64,000 nt of DNA from Dirofilaria immitis (Eukaryota > Nematoda > Chromadorea > Rhabditida > Onchocercidae): positions 744,001-808,000 of the forward strand of contig JAKNDB010000079.1 in NCBI GenBank assembly GCA_024305405.1, given 5' to 3'. Shown piece by piece: positions 49,446-62,650 of the stretch (within the stretch, counting starts at the first letter, position 1; the number at the start of each line of letters is the position of its first letter). The notes beneath the pieces were generated by a model, which searched no databases, was not told the origin of the DNA, and worked only from the letters and a program-made list of their open reading frames with translations. Position numbers and translations under genes: made by a program.

Positions 49446-52400
49446 ATTTTTGTTTTTTGAAAACTTTTTGTTATAATAGTCGAGTTGTTTTTGGATGCAC
49501 TTCTGTCTAATATAGTGATAGGATATGATAATAATATAGATGTGATATGATATGATACGATGTGATATGATATTATGACGGTATCTATAGTATTGATTTA
49601 CAATTCCACTACTTATGTGTTTTGAAAAAATAGTGTGATGAACCAAAAATCAAAGATGCTTCTAACAAAATAAAAATTTTTTAAATTATGAAATTATTTA
49701 TGTTTTAATTAGGAAAGAAGTGATAATTTCTACAAATACTGATATGAGATGATAATAATATATAACAGTATAATCATTCGATATTTATTGCTCATTATAT
49801 TTGTTATCTAAGGCATTGTACAATATTGAAAAATTAAAAAGTTTTTAATCTTTCAATTTAGCCAGTTTTTATATAAATTATTCGCATTTCAATTGGAAAA
49901 GAAATGAAATTTTTCACGAATACTGATATGATATGACATGATAAAAATATGATATTGGTTACCATATGATAACTATGTTTTTTTCATGTTTTGAATAATT
50001 ATATGCCCAAAAAGAAGATGTACAGCAAATTTGAAAGTTCGAAAGCGAATGTTTGAAAATTTAAAACTTTGCAATTCATATTGATTATTTTTATATCAAA
50101 TTTTGATAAAATACTTGAAAGTATTAGCTCAATGATAAATGATCTAAATCTTCGAAGTCCTATTTTCTATTCTGAAAATTTTAATTCGTTTTTTTCTTAT
50201 TAAATTGTATTATTTCACTATAAAATGAAATTTCCCACTTATTTGAAATTTTAAATCAATTCAAATTGAGATATTTAGTTATAATTCAGTGTGAATGGAA
50301 TAAAAATCGCATTCTCACTAATTATTTAATAAATAAATAAAACACAATGTTGATATTTACTTACCTGAAAATTTGATGTCATCTTGCTAAAGTTTCACTT
50401 AATAGAAATATGATAACCAACAGATAAGAATATTGATTGAAATTTTAAAATATTTTGAAATGAAAATATTTATTATTTACATGCAAAAGTAAACATAGAC
50501 TTCGGGATGTTTGCTAATATAAGAATTAATAAATTTCCGTAACTCTATCAATTACTTATGTAATTTAAATTTAGTTTATTTAAGAATACAATGCTGAAAA
50601 TATTAAAATATTAATTTGAATTTTTAAACAAAAATTTAGTCAAAATGCAAATGCAAAATTATTAATATAATATTAAATTTAATTTTAAATTACCAAATGA
50701 CGACAAAATTTAATCATCAGAATAAAATTATTGATTTGAAAAAAAAATAAATCACTAATTATTGATTGATTTTTCCATCAATTAATAGTTATTGATTAAA
50801 CTTTTTTATCAATCAAATTTTTCCCTTCACTAGAAGAAATGCTGATTAGTTTGAGTAATCACAAATTTCAATTTATAATTTTATATTTTATACTATGCCA
50901 ATTTTATTTGATTATATTTATAAAAAATAATTGTACTTCAAATATTTCAATTTTCATTTCATTTACTAATTCCTTTTTGAAATATTTTAATATCTCTTCG
51001 ATAACAATTAATTTTTATTATATGTTATTAAGAATTGTCCATTTTTATTAGTTATTCAAACTTCGTATTAATTAATTGAATTAATTACACAGAAAATAAG
51101 TACGGACATTTTTCATTTTATCACATTTAAATACGACAACAATTTTCCTTTCAATTAAATTTGTTCTTTTTGTCGCATTTGTTATAACCGATATGAGCAT
51201 CGATAAATCGATATATATCGATGAATCTGAAAATACTCACTTGTTTTAATATATTTTCATTTATCCTCATTCTCGAGACTTATCGCGAGATTTAATCCAA
51301 ATTGAACCGTTACAGATCATGATAAAGGAAAGATTGTCATATAAGCTCTGGGATTGCTCATTTATTTTAATACTTCTATTTTACTTCCTTCTTTCTTTTC
51401 ATTCTCAAAGTTCATCTCGAAGTTTGATCTAATTAAATTACTGAAAGCTCGAATGCAGGAAATATTGCTAATGTGATAAGATAAATTAATATTCAAATAA
51501 CCATCGTTAAGATATTCGATCATCAACGAATATAAAGTGAAAATGCATGTATTGAAATTCATAATTTTTCCTTACTCATTTAAGAAATTATTCTAACAGT
51601 AAGATAAAATTCTGAAATTAAATTATTCAATTTTAAATTTAAAAATAGGTAATTAAATTACTGAACGACTAACCCATATAATATCGATAAATTATAGAGT
51701 TCTAGCTGGTACCATCAATTTTAATTTCACAGTATATTTGTCTAATTTATCATTGAAATTCAAAATTGTTCTTCGTTATCAGCAATGATAACTTTCGAAT
51801 CTATTTTTGGAATCTGAAATTCGCAACGAAATTAAAAAATTTATTATTCGACTGTACTATTATTACCAAATTTTATTGGAAAACGATTAATTCGAAATGA
51901 AAAAATCTATAAATAATTCTCAAATTTAATTCTTTATCTTTGCAAATTAATTCAATTTAGAATAAATTAATGAATTTAAAAATTTCATAAATAACAAAAT
52001 CGATTAATTAATCTTTTCATTTTAGCAAAAATTTTATTTAATTAATATTCGATGAAAAATTTTTGTAAAATTTTAATTATTCAAATGTTTTAAAGGAATT
52101 TTATATTTCCTTTAGCGTTTTAAAAGAAAAAACACTTCCATGATTTTTAAAAAGAGTTTAAAAGGGTTTTTAAAAGAAAAGTAATTGACTTTCTCGATTG
52201 ATAAAATAGATTTCAAGAGTGATCATAAGCATTTGTTCGGTATAAAATTGTTCATCAGCACATTCATTTTTCTAATCTATTTGATAAACTTATCAAAAAT
52301 ACCCTATACTTTATTTTTAATTTTATCATTCTAAATAAGTTCAGCTAAATTTTATTAAAATAAAAATAATTAATGAAAAAAGTAAAATGATTATCATATT

Positions 52401-52853
52401 ATTATTATATTTTGTTTTAGTTGAATGATGAGCATTTTCTCAAAAAGATAAATATGAGTGATAACCAATCCTGTATAACTTGTTAAACCAACTTGGATTT
52501 GTGTTAACTGTTTGCTCAGACAATAAACCATTTGTAATTACCAGGTATCCACTGATGGGTTTATCAATACTGATCTATAAAAATGTTCTTTATCGTTGAG
52601 TAAGTAAATAGATTAATTAGGGAATTAAATAGAACTGAGAAAAAAAAGTGAATAATGTGTGGTAAAAAACAAGTGATAAAAATGATAAAATTATGATAAG
52701 ATTATGAGCGTTCTAAAAAAAATCCTTCGAATATTTAATTTTGAGAAATTTTTAAATTTTCGAGTTTTTGTTTTATGTAATCAAAATAAAAACTAATATT
52801 TTGAAAATTGTTTAAATTTAATTCAACCTTCCCACTTTCTACACTTTCATCTA
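49446..52853. other. AT-rich intergenic region
   Basis: Apart from the repeats continuing to about 49965, nothing could be supported. ORFs at 50839-51051 (+) and 51362-51562 (-) are AT-driven and unsupported. Confidence 0.5.
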
Positions 52854-52981
52854 TCAGTGATAAGGATTGAATTTCACAGAAATTATAATTGATAACGATG
52901 AATTCAAATTTGTTTGTTGTTTATAATTCATTGTGACAACAATATCACCAACATTCATTGTCGCAATTTTTGTTTGATATC
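52854..52981 (-). CDS. Probable terminal exon of an unrecognised gene
   Basis: On the minus strand a strong acceptor (TTTACTTCTCCAG) at 52982 opens a 42-codon frame to a stop. It reads YQTKIATMNVGDIVVTMNY, then KQQTNLNSSLSIIISVKF. It is entered with one base owed from the previous exon, which agrees with the phase-1 donor at 54382. The protein is not recognised. It may be the 3' end of the gene whose exons lie at 53.9-54.5 kb. Confidence 0.4.
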
Positions 52982-53340
52982 CTGGAGAAGTAAACAAATG
53001 TTTAATTTGTTTATTCTTTATCAAAGTAAACAAATTAAGCAAATACAACAATTCCCTTCTTGTTTTTATTTTAATCATAAATTTTTGAAATTTTATATCA
53101 AATGAAATAACAGTGATAAAATAAAGATTGAAATACGACTAAAATTTATACTAAAATGATTAATTTCATTATGAAAAGCTTTATTTTTGAAAACAATTTT
53201 TTCAAAATTTTCAATTTTTTTCCAATTTATTAAACCTAAACTTTCTAAACTTTTTCCTCATTTTTAGACTTATATAATTTGAATAAAACCTTTTTTTTTA
53301 TTATTGCTTATTTTTAATTAATTTTTTGATATTTATCAGT

Positions 53341-53416
53341 TGATAATAATAGCTGATAAATAGCAAAATTGAAATTATTGATAATAATAGCTGATAAATA
53401 GCAAAATTGAAATAAT
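53341..53416 (+). repeat. 38-bp tandem duplication
   Basis: TGATAATAATAGCTGATAAA and the following 18 bases are repeated immediately with only one or two differences. Confidence 0.9.
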
Positions 53417-53936
53417 TAATTATTATCATTATCTTTACACTAATTAACGTTGTTTAGTACGATTCGATTAACTCCTAATATTGTTTAAAAATTTGCATAA
53501 AAATTAATCATTCTCGATATAATAGAAGTTTTTCTTTTAAATTATTTCTAATAAAGTGATATTTTAAATTAAATACGGTAACTTTTAAAATGTTTAAATA
53601 CAGTAATTTCTAAAATATCTAAATACAATAATTTTCTAAAGCATATGACATTTTTTTATTCAAATTTTTATTATATCAATTATTGTCATCAGTTTTTATG
53701 CATTAATATTTCGTGTATTTGATGTTGAATTTTATTGAAAATTTGCATAAGAGTTAATTTCAAATAATTCATTCTTATTTCAAATTAATGATAGAATTAT
53801 TTAATGAATTGAAAAAATTGGAAGTAAAATTTTCATAATTTCAATTTTAATTTCAAATAGTTCATATTTTAAATTAAATCAATAAATTGATATTAGGTAA
53901 TTTGTTAATCATTCATACAAAATTTATTTTTCTTAC

Positions 53937-54475
53937 AATTGTAGCTATTGCTTTGACAATTGCAAATGCAGATCCAAGTTCTTGCATTTCAAGTAAATTT
54001 TTTTCAAATATAATTCGAGTAGATTCAGCATCATTTTTATGCAAATATCACTAAACTGTTCCAGAAGCCAAGCATGCTTTTGATGCCATTTACGTATCAT
54101 AGCCAATTCATTCAATATATATTCATCTAATTCTATTTCATTTAAATAATATGTCTCATCATTTGTAAAAAAAATAATTTTTTATGAACAATAATACTTT
54201 ATAGTTGTAAATTTATCATTATTTTTATTTATTATCACTGTAATGCTTAAAGATAGCAATTATCAATTGTTACATTGTAACATTGTAAGATGGCAATTAT
54301 CGATTGTTAGCATTTTAATGTTGGAGGATAGAAATTATCGATTATTCATAAATTTCTAATTATAAATTAGAAAGTTTAAACCTTTACTCCATGGATTAAA
54401 CAAAATGCATAAATATTTAATACATCGTATAATCATTTGCCAATGACCAATCGGAATATCAGATGGTGTTACTAT
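53937..54475 (-). CDS. Two internal exons of an unrecognised gene
   Basis: Exon A (54475-54382, acceptor TTATTATACAG, donor GTTTAA, phase 1) encodes VTPSDIPIGHWQMIIRC, then KYLCILFNPWSK. Exon B (about 54168-53937, donor GTAAGA) encodes a helical acidic stretch: YYLNEIELDEYILNEL, RKWHQKHAWLLEQFSDI, then FEKNLLEMQELGSAFAIVKA. Exon B needs one extra base in an A5 run near 54035 to stay open, and its acceptor is unclear. These have the look of real coding sequence, but no family is recognised. They could be 3' exons of the gene at 56.4-59.2 kb or a separate gene. Confidence 0.45.
54252..54350 (+). repeat. Three-copy degenerate repeat
   Basis: Units resembling GATAGCAATTATCGATTGTTA with intervening ACATTGTAA-like sequence occur three times, with a period of about 35-45 bp. 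Confidence 0.6.
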
Positions 54476-56393
54476 CTGTATAATAATTATATTTTATTCC
54501 TTTAATTACTAATTTTTTTAATTTCATTAATAAATAGAAGGAATAAGTTGGAAACAAAAAGGAAATAATGATCAAAAGTTTTTAATGAAAAAATCGATAA
54601 TACCTATCTTAAACTATTATAAAATGAAAGTTTGTTTTTAAACAATTAATTAATAATACATATTTTTAATTGCTATAAATTGACACAATCAATATCTTTA
54701 AGCAATCAATAATGCGTATCTTTAACTATTATAAAATGAAATTTCAATTACAATGACAAAAATTTACTTCAAATTACGCTGTATTTAATGTTAAAATCCT
54801 ATATGTTGCATATCAATTTGTCTTTGATACATCAGTTGATGAGATGTATATATTTTATTGTCGAAATTTTAATTTTGTAATTTGCTAATTCTGAAATTTC
54901 ATAAATGAAAGAACAAAATATATTTTGATGCAAATATCAAAATCAAAACGTTAAAATAAAAAAGTCGATCGCGATGAGCTTAGGTAATATCTTGATATCA
55001 ATATAGTTGATTCTAATTTCAGGTAATACTTTTTGTTACAATGCATTAACCTCAAATTTTCAAATAGAAATTTCACATTAGTACATTGGCGTTATTCTCA
55101 AATAATAATTAGCTCAAGTAACAATCAAGTTTTCAAATCAATTATAATCATGTCTGATCATCATGATAACTTACTTTTTGATTGATAACTGATCAATTCA
55201 AAATATTTCTTTATATAAAAATGTTTTAACATATCACTTATATCAAATGATTTTATCATGAATACTTTGATATGTTAAGTTATAGCAAATGATCTTTTAA
55301 CCTTTTTAACAATTACAGCACTGCTACTAATTAAAACAGTTGAAAAATTGTTCGAGGAAAAATGCTTATGATGATTTTAGAGAATAAATTTTTAAATGTT
55401 CATATTATTCATCAAAGTATTTTCTTTAATTTTACGATGAATAATCAATAATTATTAAAAGATTTTAACATTTCATTTATTATATCATATTGATAAGCGA
55501 TTGAGCTGCAAATTTCAATTTATACAAAATGTATCATTTTCGATGACAATTGAAAGACTGGCCAAAATTTGAGAATTATTTTTGAATTGAAAATGAAAAT
55601 ATTAATATAAGCCACGCAAATTTCCAATGGCTTACATTAATTGTTATCAACCGTTGAAAGCTAATGGTATGTTAAGTTCAAAAATTTCATCCGTTTTCAG
55701 AGTTATTAAAGTTTGAAAATCATCCGATATCATATCAGTATTTGGGATTGTTTCTAAAAAAATCAAATTCTCTTGGCTTATTTCTTATTAGCATCATGGA
55801 AAAAGTATGAAATTATTGCATATTATGTTAAAACGGAATTGTTGATCAGATTTTTATATCAGTCAATTATCATCGATCAAATCAATCATATTATCAATTA
55901 AATCGAGTTTTTCTTTTTAAAACTGAAATTCCCCATACATTAAGAACCAGAAAATTTCGAAAAAATGCAAATTAATAATATTTGAAATTTAATTCGATAA
56001 TATAATAAATCATATAATATAATTTTTATGATTTTGAAATCAATAATTGATAATTTTCTAAAATCTTAGTATGCTGCTAAATTAGGAATAATTTTCTTAA
56101 ATTCTATTAGCTTACCAAGTTGTAAACAATTTTCCGGAATTTTAATATTTCGATGAGTTACTTAATTGCAAACAATTTTCTGAAATTTTAATGGAATTAC
56201 TAATAACTTCCGGGAATTCTAACAGTTACTGAATTGTAAATAATTTTTCGCAATTCTTTTAGCTTGCTAAATTATAAATAATTTTCCAAAATTCCAATAA
56301 ACCGACAAATTATTAAATTCTAAATAATTTTCCGGAATTCTAATAAGTTACTAAATTATCATTAATATAATTACTTTTGAACTAAATACTTAC
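54476..56393. other. AT-rich region, intron or intergenic
   Basis: Between coding exons on the minus strand. The phase-1 donor at 56394 needs a following exon that I could not place here, so missing exons may lie within. It includes repeats near 54600-54740 (TATCTTTAACTATTATAAAA, several copies) and at 56085-56360. Confidence 0.4.
56085..56360 (+). repeat. Degenerate minisatellite AATTTTCCGGAATTCTAATA
   Basis: About five imperfect units of 45-60 bp with the core AA.AATTTTCCGGAATT.TAATA...TTACTAAATT. It ends about 35 bp before the exon donor at 56394. Confidence 0.75.
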
Positions 56394-59208
56394 TTCTAGT
56401 GGTAATTTTTGATCTAATTGAAGTTTCTATTTGAGTTTCAATGGTAAGATCATGATTCATTTTTGACTGTAATTCAGAATCCGAGAAAATCAAGTTTGTT
56501 TTTGCTTGATTTTCTTCAGATTCTTCTTGCTTTACTGCTGGAATTGTTGTAATAGTTGATGGTTGCTTTTTCGTTGATTTAGGAAGATTCGTAATTTGTG
56601 AATTTTCGGCTTTTTCATTCAAATTAGTGTCCGATCGAATTCGAACTATTCCTTTGTTGATGAAATTTTCATTAGAAATATTTTCATCAAATATATTGCA
56701 AGATGATTGATAAGATTTTACTATCATCCAACATGGCTTCCTCATTTTCTTATCACTAGCAGAAATGTTGATTATTGTTGATTTCAGATTCTTCGGATTT
56801 CGAATATATATTTCAGCAGTGATTGTTTCATGTTTCTGACCGCTATTAAGCGGTGATGTGTTTTTCGCATATTCTTCGGGAATAAGTAATGGCACATTTA
56901 CCAAAGATTCTTCGAGATCAGGCGGAATTATTGCTGTAGCTGTAATAGCAGTTGCTAACGATACATTCTGTTTAGCTTGCTTATTTTCCGTTTTTCCGGT
57001 ACTATGCAAAATTCGTGAAGCCGGAATGGTCTCAAATTTAGCACCTTTTCGATAATCATAACTATCATCATCAAGCGGTTGAATTGAATAATTAGTCAAA
57101 ATTTCTTGTGAATATGATGGCAATTGTTCTGGTGCAATTTCATTCTCTGAAAATTAGCATATATTCATGTAAATATTAATTAAAATTAATTCTTTCAAAT
57201 TTTTGATCGTTACGAAAAAAGCATCGATCAATATTTGAATGTAAATATTACTCATGAAACAATAATTTAAATATTAAAACAAATGATTAATGTAAATAAA
57301 CAAATATTAAATTGGCAAATAAGTAAATAGTTTCAGATTGTTTCAAATTCCTTAATAAAAATTTAAATCACGAATCAAAATTTAAGTAAGTGAATGATTT
57401 CAGATTACTTTAAATTATGAGTTAAAATCACAATTGGAAATGTCAATATTATATATTAATTAATAACTTTTTTGGATGGATGGAAAAATTTGTTGTCAAA
57501 TTTGGATGGATGGAAAAATTTGTTATCAAATATTTGTTAAGTAATTTTTATTCATTTAATTAATTTCCTCAATTTAATGAGTTTTATTCCTTTATTAAAT
57601 TTTTTTGAAATTAATCAATTTATACGTAAATGATTATTTAAATATTTAGATAAATTCATCCTAAAAAAGTTCTTATTATTAAAAGAAGCTAAGAGTAATA
57701 AGTGTTATATATATATAAATAAATAAAGTTGTTTCAAACAAATTATAATAATATGAAAAATAATAAAGGTCGAAGGTCGGGAAAAAACAAATTACCTTCA
57801 TCAATTGATGTTATTCCATTATTTGATACATTCGTTTTATCATCAAAAACAATTCGGAATTTTTGACATTTTTGGTAAATTTTCACGGACTTGATGCATT
57901 TCGGCCATGAATTTTGATTCATTACTATGATCAATCGGTGAGGTATTATCAACATTTTGTGATATTATTCGAGAATTTCCCTTATCATCATGTTCTACCT
58001 TATCATTCGGCTTATCATATAAATTATGATCAAATTGTGAAGGTTGCAATTTTTGCAAATTTTTTTTGGTTGATTATTCTTTTGAATGTTTTTCCATGCC
58101 AAAAATTTGCAATTTCTTTAATTGCCATTTGTTGCATTTTTCCTCGTAAATTTTCTCGAATTTCAGGATTTTTTTCTAAGACAACTTCAATTTCATTCTT
58201 CTCACTTGATTTCAAGTTTTTATTACATCCTTTTTAAATGCTGATGCTTCTATCGATTTATCATGTCTGAATTCATGTTGATTCTCGTTTAAAATTGAAT
58301 TTTTCTCGAATAATTTTTTGGCAATTCCGATTCATCGATCATTGCTGCAAATGATGATGAATTGCAAGGATTCATTTGATTATCGATCCTAGGAATTGTT
58401 GATAATGAATTTGTTTGATCATCGACTTCAGGAATTGTTGATGCAAATAGCGGTATTTCATCAAATTCACTACATATACGTTTGGTGATGTTATCATTGT
58501 AGGTACTAGGTTTAATTCTCGAATCGCTTGATTTGTCATGCGTCGTTTTTATGGATGCTAAACTTTTCGGAATTTCAGGTTTATTATTCTGAATCTCACG
58601 AAAATATTTCCTTTCCGATGAATAATATTCTTGAACTGATCGATAATTTCTAGTTTTTATAGATATCATGGCTGGAATAATTTTTATCAAACGAGCACGA
58701 AATGGTCCATAATACGGAACATCTGATGCCTTTCGAAATTTATTGACATTGATCGGTATGTTGGCGAAATCAGTAACATTAGCATTATCAGCTTGAAATT
58801 TACGCGAATCTTTTGCGGCTGCTAATTTACTAACGAATTCCTTTGGCCTAACGCGAACCGTCCTGAGGTTTGCTGAACTTTTACAGATTGGTCGGCGTAA
58901 CTTGTTGAATCTAAGCATTTACGACGATTTTGAATTGCTTCACTGCGACAGCATTGAGAATTGCGAGAACAACGATTCAAGTTATGATAACATTGTCGTT
59001 GTCTATTGCGTTGTTTGAGATCATTACGAAACCAAAGTTGCGATGGATGCAATGTCATATAATCACTATATCCGCCACAATAATCCGTTGATTTATATCG
59101 TCTTTTATCGCAACAATGACAAATATCTTCATGTGTTATGCGCCGTCGGTATTCACTACTTTCTATATCATCTGTTTTCTTCCATTCTTCTTCATTTTGG
59201 GTAAACAT
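56394..59208 (-). CDS. Large unrecognised disordered protein, frame-disrupted
   Basis: Exon 1 starts at ATG 59208 and runs to a GTAATT donor at 57796. Exon 2 is 57146-56394, with perfect phase (1/1) and a consensus GTAAGTAT donor, so the gene continues downstream. The start is Cys/Arg-rich (EDICHCCDKRRYKSTDYCGG, later CSRNSQCCRSE), followed by a basic section (RVRPKEFVSKLAAAKDSRKF, SDVPYYGPFRARLIKI) and Ser/Thr/Asn/Asp-rich low-complexity sequence. Exon 2 is uninterrupted for 250 codons (DDDSYDYRKGAKFETI, IPPDLEESLVNVPLLIPEEY). Exon 1 contains about five frame changes (near 58870, 58310, 58225, 58060 and 57865), several at A runs. No family is recognised; it is probably a nematode-specific, mostly disordered protein. 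Either a decaying gene or sequence errors. Confidence 0.55.
57471..57530 (+). repeat. 30-bp tandem duplication in an intron
   Basis: TTTGGATGGATGGAAAAATT plus ten further bases is repeated at once with a single difference (TTGTCAAA / TTATCAAA). Confidence 0.9.
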
Positions 59209-60645
59209 TTATAAAAATTGGAATATCTCATTTCATTTCATAAATGTTATTTTGAAATATGTAAATTTAAATTTCGAAATTGATAAGTTTTTCAAAAATT
59301 TTAATTTTAAATTACATTTTAAAAATTTTTATAAGAGATTTAAGTAAGTATGCGAAATATTTTGCTATTTTTTAAAATTTTCACTTTACAAACATTTAAT
59401 GAATCACTGATAAGCTAACCAATGGATTGATTAAAACGAAATGTTTAGTTGATAATAGTGATATCGTGAATTTCGTTTCGTAACAACCAAAATATTAGGC
59501 TAAACAAGCTCGCTCATTTCCCTTGGAATAACCAGAAAATAGCCAAAGAGAATCTGATAGCCAAGTCCTAAATATTCAAATAGCATTAAGTTCTATTATA
59601 GTATTAATTAAAATTAATTCGATTTTAATTTGATTTAAGCATCGTTTAATAAAAATTCATATCAAATCATCGACAAATTTCGTTATCTCATTATTTCGTA
59701 ATATTAACGAAATTATTTATATTAATTAACAAAATTAATTGGTTTAAAAATAATGAAATTTTAAAAAGAAATCGAAAAATTAAAATTTATTGTCACTTTC
59801 AAATTAATATTTTAAATAATTTACATTTTACGAAATGATAGAAATTATTGCTATTAAAAATAAATTAAAAACTTTTCAAAACTTAACAAGAAAACTTATT
59901 AAATATTGGAATAAAATATTCAATTGAATGAAAGTAATTAAATAAAAATTTTTAATTAATTTAAAGTAAATTGAAGTAAAAATATATAAATAACTAAATT
60001 TAATTGATTTAAAATATTTAAGTAAGCTAAATTGGACGAATTATTTATTTTTTGAACAAAAGTTTAATAAAATAAAATAATTTGTAATTAATAAAAATTA
60101 AAATTTTTAAAAACGAAAATGATTTCATTACATTTTATTCAAAGAAATGTAATTTATTATATTTTCAAAAATTTTAGTGCTATAAAAGCCATTTAATTTG
60201 TAAATGATTTTGTTGTAGGATTGAATTAATTGAGCCAAAATTTTTAATTGAAACAAAATAAAAATTTTTAATTAAACAAACTTTTTATCACAAAAAAGTA
60301 TAATGAAATAAGGCTATTTGTAAAGACAGAAAAATTAAAATTTTTAAAAAAATATTATTCAACATTCTATCAATAATTCCTCAATTTTAAATCAAATTAA
60401 TTTGAAATTGAAGTATTTATTTAAAATAAATTAATTCGAAATTGGAATATTTAATTAAGCGAAAGTTTTTCATTGGGAAAAAAAGTAAGAAAAATAAAAA
60501 TATTATGAAAATGATAATATTACATTTTTGATATTTGAAATGGATGGGTTTAAAAATATAATAAAATACAATATATTTTCAACAAATATTTCGATTGAAA
60601 AGACATTTTCTATGACTAAAATGTTATTTTATATCTTATAAATAC
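59209..60645. other. AT-rich intergenic region
   Basis: 5' flank of the 56-59 kb gene. No gene or RNA is seen. Confidence 0.5.
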
Positions 60646-60689
60646 AATGTTTTATGCTTTATGCTTTCATTTTATTACATACATCACAT

Positions 60690-60835
60690 ACATATCACAT
60701 ATATATATGTTTTGTTTTGTTTTGTTTGTTTGTTTGTTTACATTTTGTACTGAAATATTTTCCTCCCTCTATCTTTCTTCCTCTTTCTCTTTCTCTCTCT
60801 CTCTCTCTCTCTTATTCTCTCTTCTCTCTTTTCTT
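60690..60835 (+). repeat. Simple repeats: GTTTT/GTTT and CT tract
   Basis: ATATATAT, then (TTTTG)n and (TTTG)n at about 60705-60738, then a CTTT/CTCT polypyrimidine tract at about 60765-60835. Confidence 0.9.
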
Positions 60836-61057
60836 TCGTTTAAAAAAATTTTTTGAAATTTTTAACTAAAAAAAGAAGAATAAGTTATACAGAACATAAT
60901 GTAACATTCAATCAAAAAATGATTTTACTTCGAAATATTGAAAAAGAAGGGAAAAATAAAATGAAATGAATCATTTAGAAGTAATTCTTGAACAATTTAA
61001 TTTCCTTTCTAAATTCTTCATATTTAACAATTTTTATAGAATTTTTATAAAAGTAGA

Positions 61058-61230
<173 letters not shown>

Positions 61231-62111
61231 ACCAATGATTCATTTCTAAGCAATATATATGATATTTTTTTGCAAGTTCAATCTAATATAACCCACTAGA
61301 AATATATCAAAGTATGCGGAATTGTTAAATAATATAATTAATATGCGTGTTATTTTTAATAATGGTAATAATAATAATAATAATGAGATAATATTAGCAA
61401 GTAATAATAATAATAATGACAATAATGACAGTAATATTTACAAATAGATAATTTAATTATTTTGACGAGTTAAAGAGTCATCTGTACAAATTGAGTGCCA
61501 TTTGAAGAGATTGCTAGGTATTTATAATGGATGAGTCATTGCGTACATCAAGAGTAATTTATATAGTTCAAAGGTTATTTATGAAAACTGAAGCATTTAA
61601 AAAGTTTATTTACACAAATTAGAAATAAATGAAAATTTTAATCGAGAAAAAGGGGAAAAAGAAATTGCTTTAAAATATTTCAAAATGCAATTATTATCAT
61701 CCTTGGGAAATATGAAAATATTGTCGTAAATATATGCATATGAATAGATAAGTATAGAATGGATTAAAATTATTTTTAATCTTTCATTTTTTAATTTCTA
61801 TTTAATAAATTTCAATTAAAGAAGGCAAAAAGGTAGCGAAATGAAAAAGCAACAAATTCCGAATATACGATATGGATTATTGAGATGATTTTTTTCCTTT
61901 TTTAGATCATTGCTAAAATATGATCAAAAAAAACTAATGCAAAGGCAATAATATAATTGCTTTATCCTTTGACCTTTAAATATCTTGAAGTTTTAGTAGA
62001 TAACTAATTAATAGAGATATTTTACAAATCTATATCTACGATAATATTTCCGAGGATTTATTATGAGAGAAGAAAAAAAAATGAAAAGATCCAAATATAG
62101 TAAATCATATA
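61231..62111. other. AT-rich region with short TAA repeats
   Basis: Imperfect TAATAA repeats at about 61360-61440. Otherwise nothing is recognised. Confidence 0.5.
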
Positions 62112-62396
62112 TTGATCAGTTTATTGAAATTTTTTACTACATTGATTTATGTTTTAATTTCATTTCAATTTAATTTAATTTTAGTAATTTCTTGTTTTCG
62201 ATTAACTGTTCCGATAAGGATCGGAAATAACGAAAACAGGATAAATGTTGAAATGTATAATCATTTTCCGGATTACTGGAATTATTCGATGTATAAAATG
62301 CGGGATGCAGCATTTTCAAAATATTGGCCAAACTCCGAGAATGCAACTGGCCAAATTGGCGAAATCCCAAATGCACAGACAGAAGCATACAATTGA
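62112..62396 (+). CDS. Possible small secreted protein ORF
   Basis: 94 codons. The first 30 or so residues are strongly hydrophobic (ISLLKFFTTLIYVLISFQFN), like a signal peptide or membrane anchor. A hydrophilic, aromatic-rich remainder follows (MYNHFPDYWNYSMYKMRDAA), ending inside the GCCAAATTGG repeat. The hydrophobic part may simply reflect T-rich DNA. No family or splice support; the opposite strand is also open. Kept as a weak candidate. Confidence 0.25.
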   Translation: MISLLKFFTTLIYVLISFQFNLILVISCFRLTVPIRIGNNENRINVEMYNHFPDYWNYSMYKMRDAAFSKYWPNSENATGQIGEIPNAQTEAYN

Positions 62397-62650
62397 CGCT
62401 AAACTGAATGGATGTTAAAAAGCTCTCCAGTCAAGAAGAATGGGTAAATCCCAGAAGTGACATATAGTTAGCCAAGTTGGCCAAGCTTTAAAAGCCTTAC
62501 GGCTGGACAAATCTGCTAAATCTTAGAAAAGACATAAACTTGACTAGATTGCCAAACCTTAGAAAGAGCATACAATTAGCCAAATCGACAAATTTTCAAA
62601 AGAGCCATGCAATTAGCCAGACTAGCGAAATCTCAAAGGAGGCAAACAAA
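62325..62650 (+). repeat. Degenerate minisatellite with TTAGCCAAATTGGC core
   Basis: About seven imperfect units of roughly 42-50 bp, each with a variant of ACAATTAGCCAAATTGGCAA followed by ATCTCAAA(A)GA. Examples are near 62327, 62350, 62467, 62512, 62545, 62575 and 62612. The units have drifted strongly. Confidence 0.7.

Larger units (their letters stand above)
49035..49965 (+). repeat. Dispersed GATATGATATGATAATAATAT repeat field
   Basis: At least five copies of an AATACTGATATGATATGATA-like block occur at about 49045, 49158, 49520, 49738 and 49920. Several are preceded by GGAAAAGAAA and T-rich sequence, so the unit is longer, perhaps 180-190 bp. The 5S-like sequence lies inside this field. 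Confidence 0.6.

Noticed and set aside
49374..49646. 90-codon minus ORF over the 5S region
   Set aside because: It is antisense to the 5S-like sequence and GATAT repeats.
56858..57055. Plus-strand ORF of 65 codons
   Set aside because: It is a shadow of the open 250-codon minus-strand exon.
57471..57530. Short direct repeats as a CRISPR-like array
   Set aside because: There are only two abutting copies with no spacers, in a eukaryotic intron.
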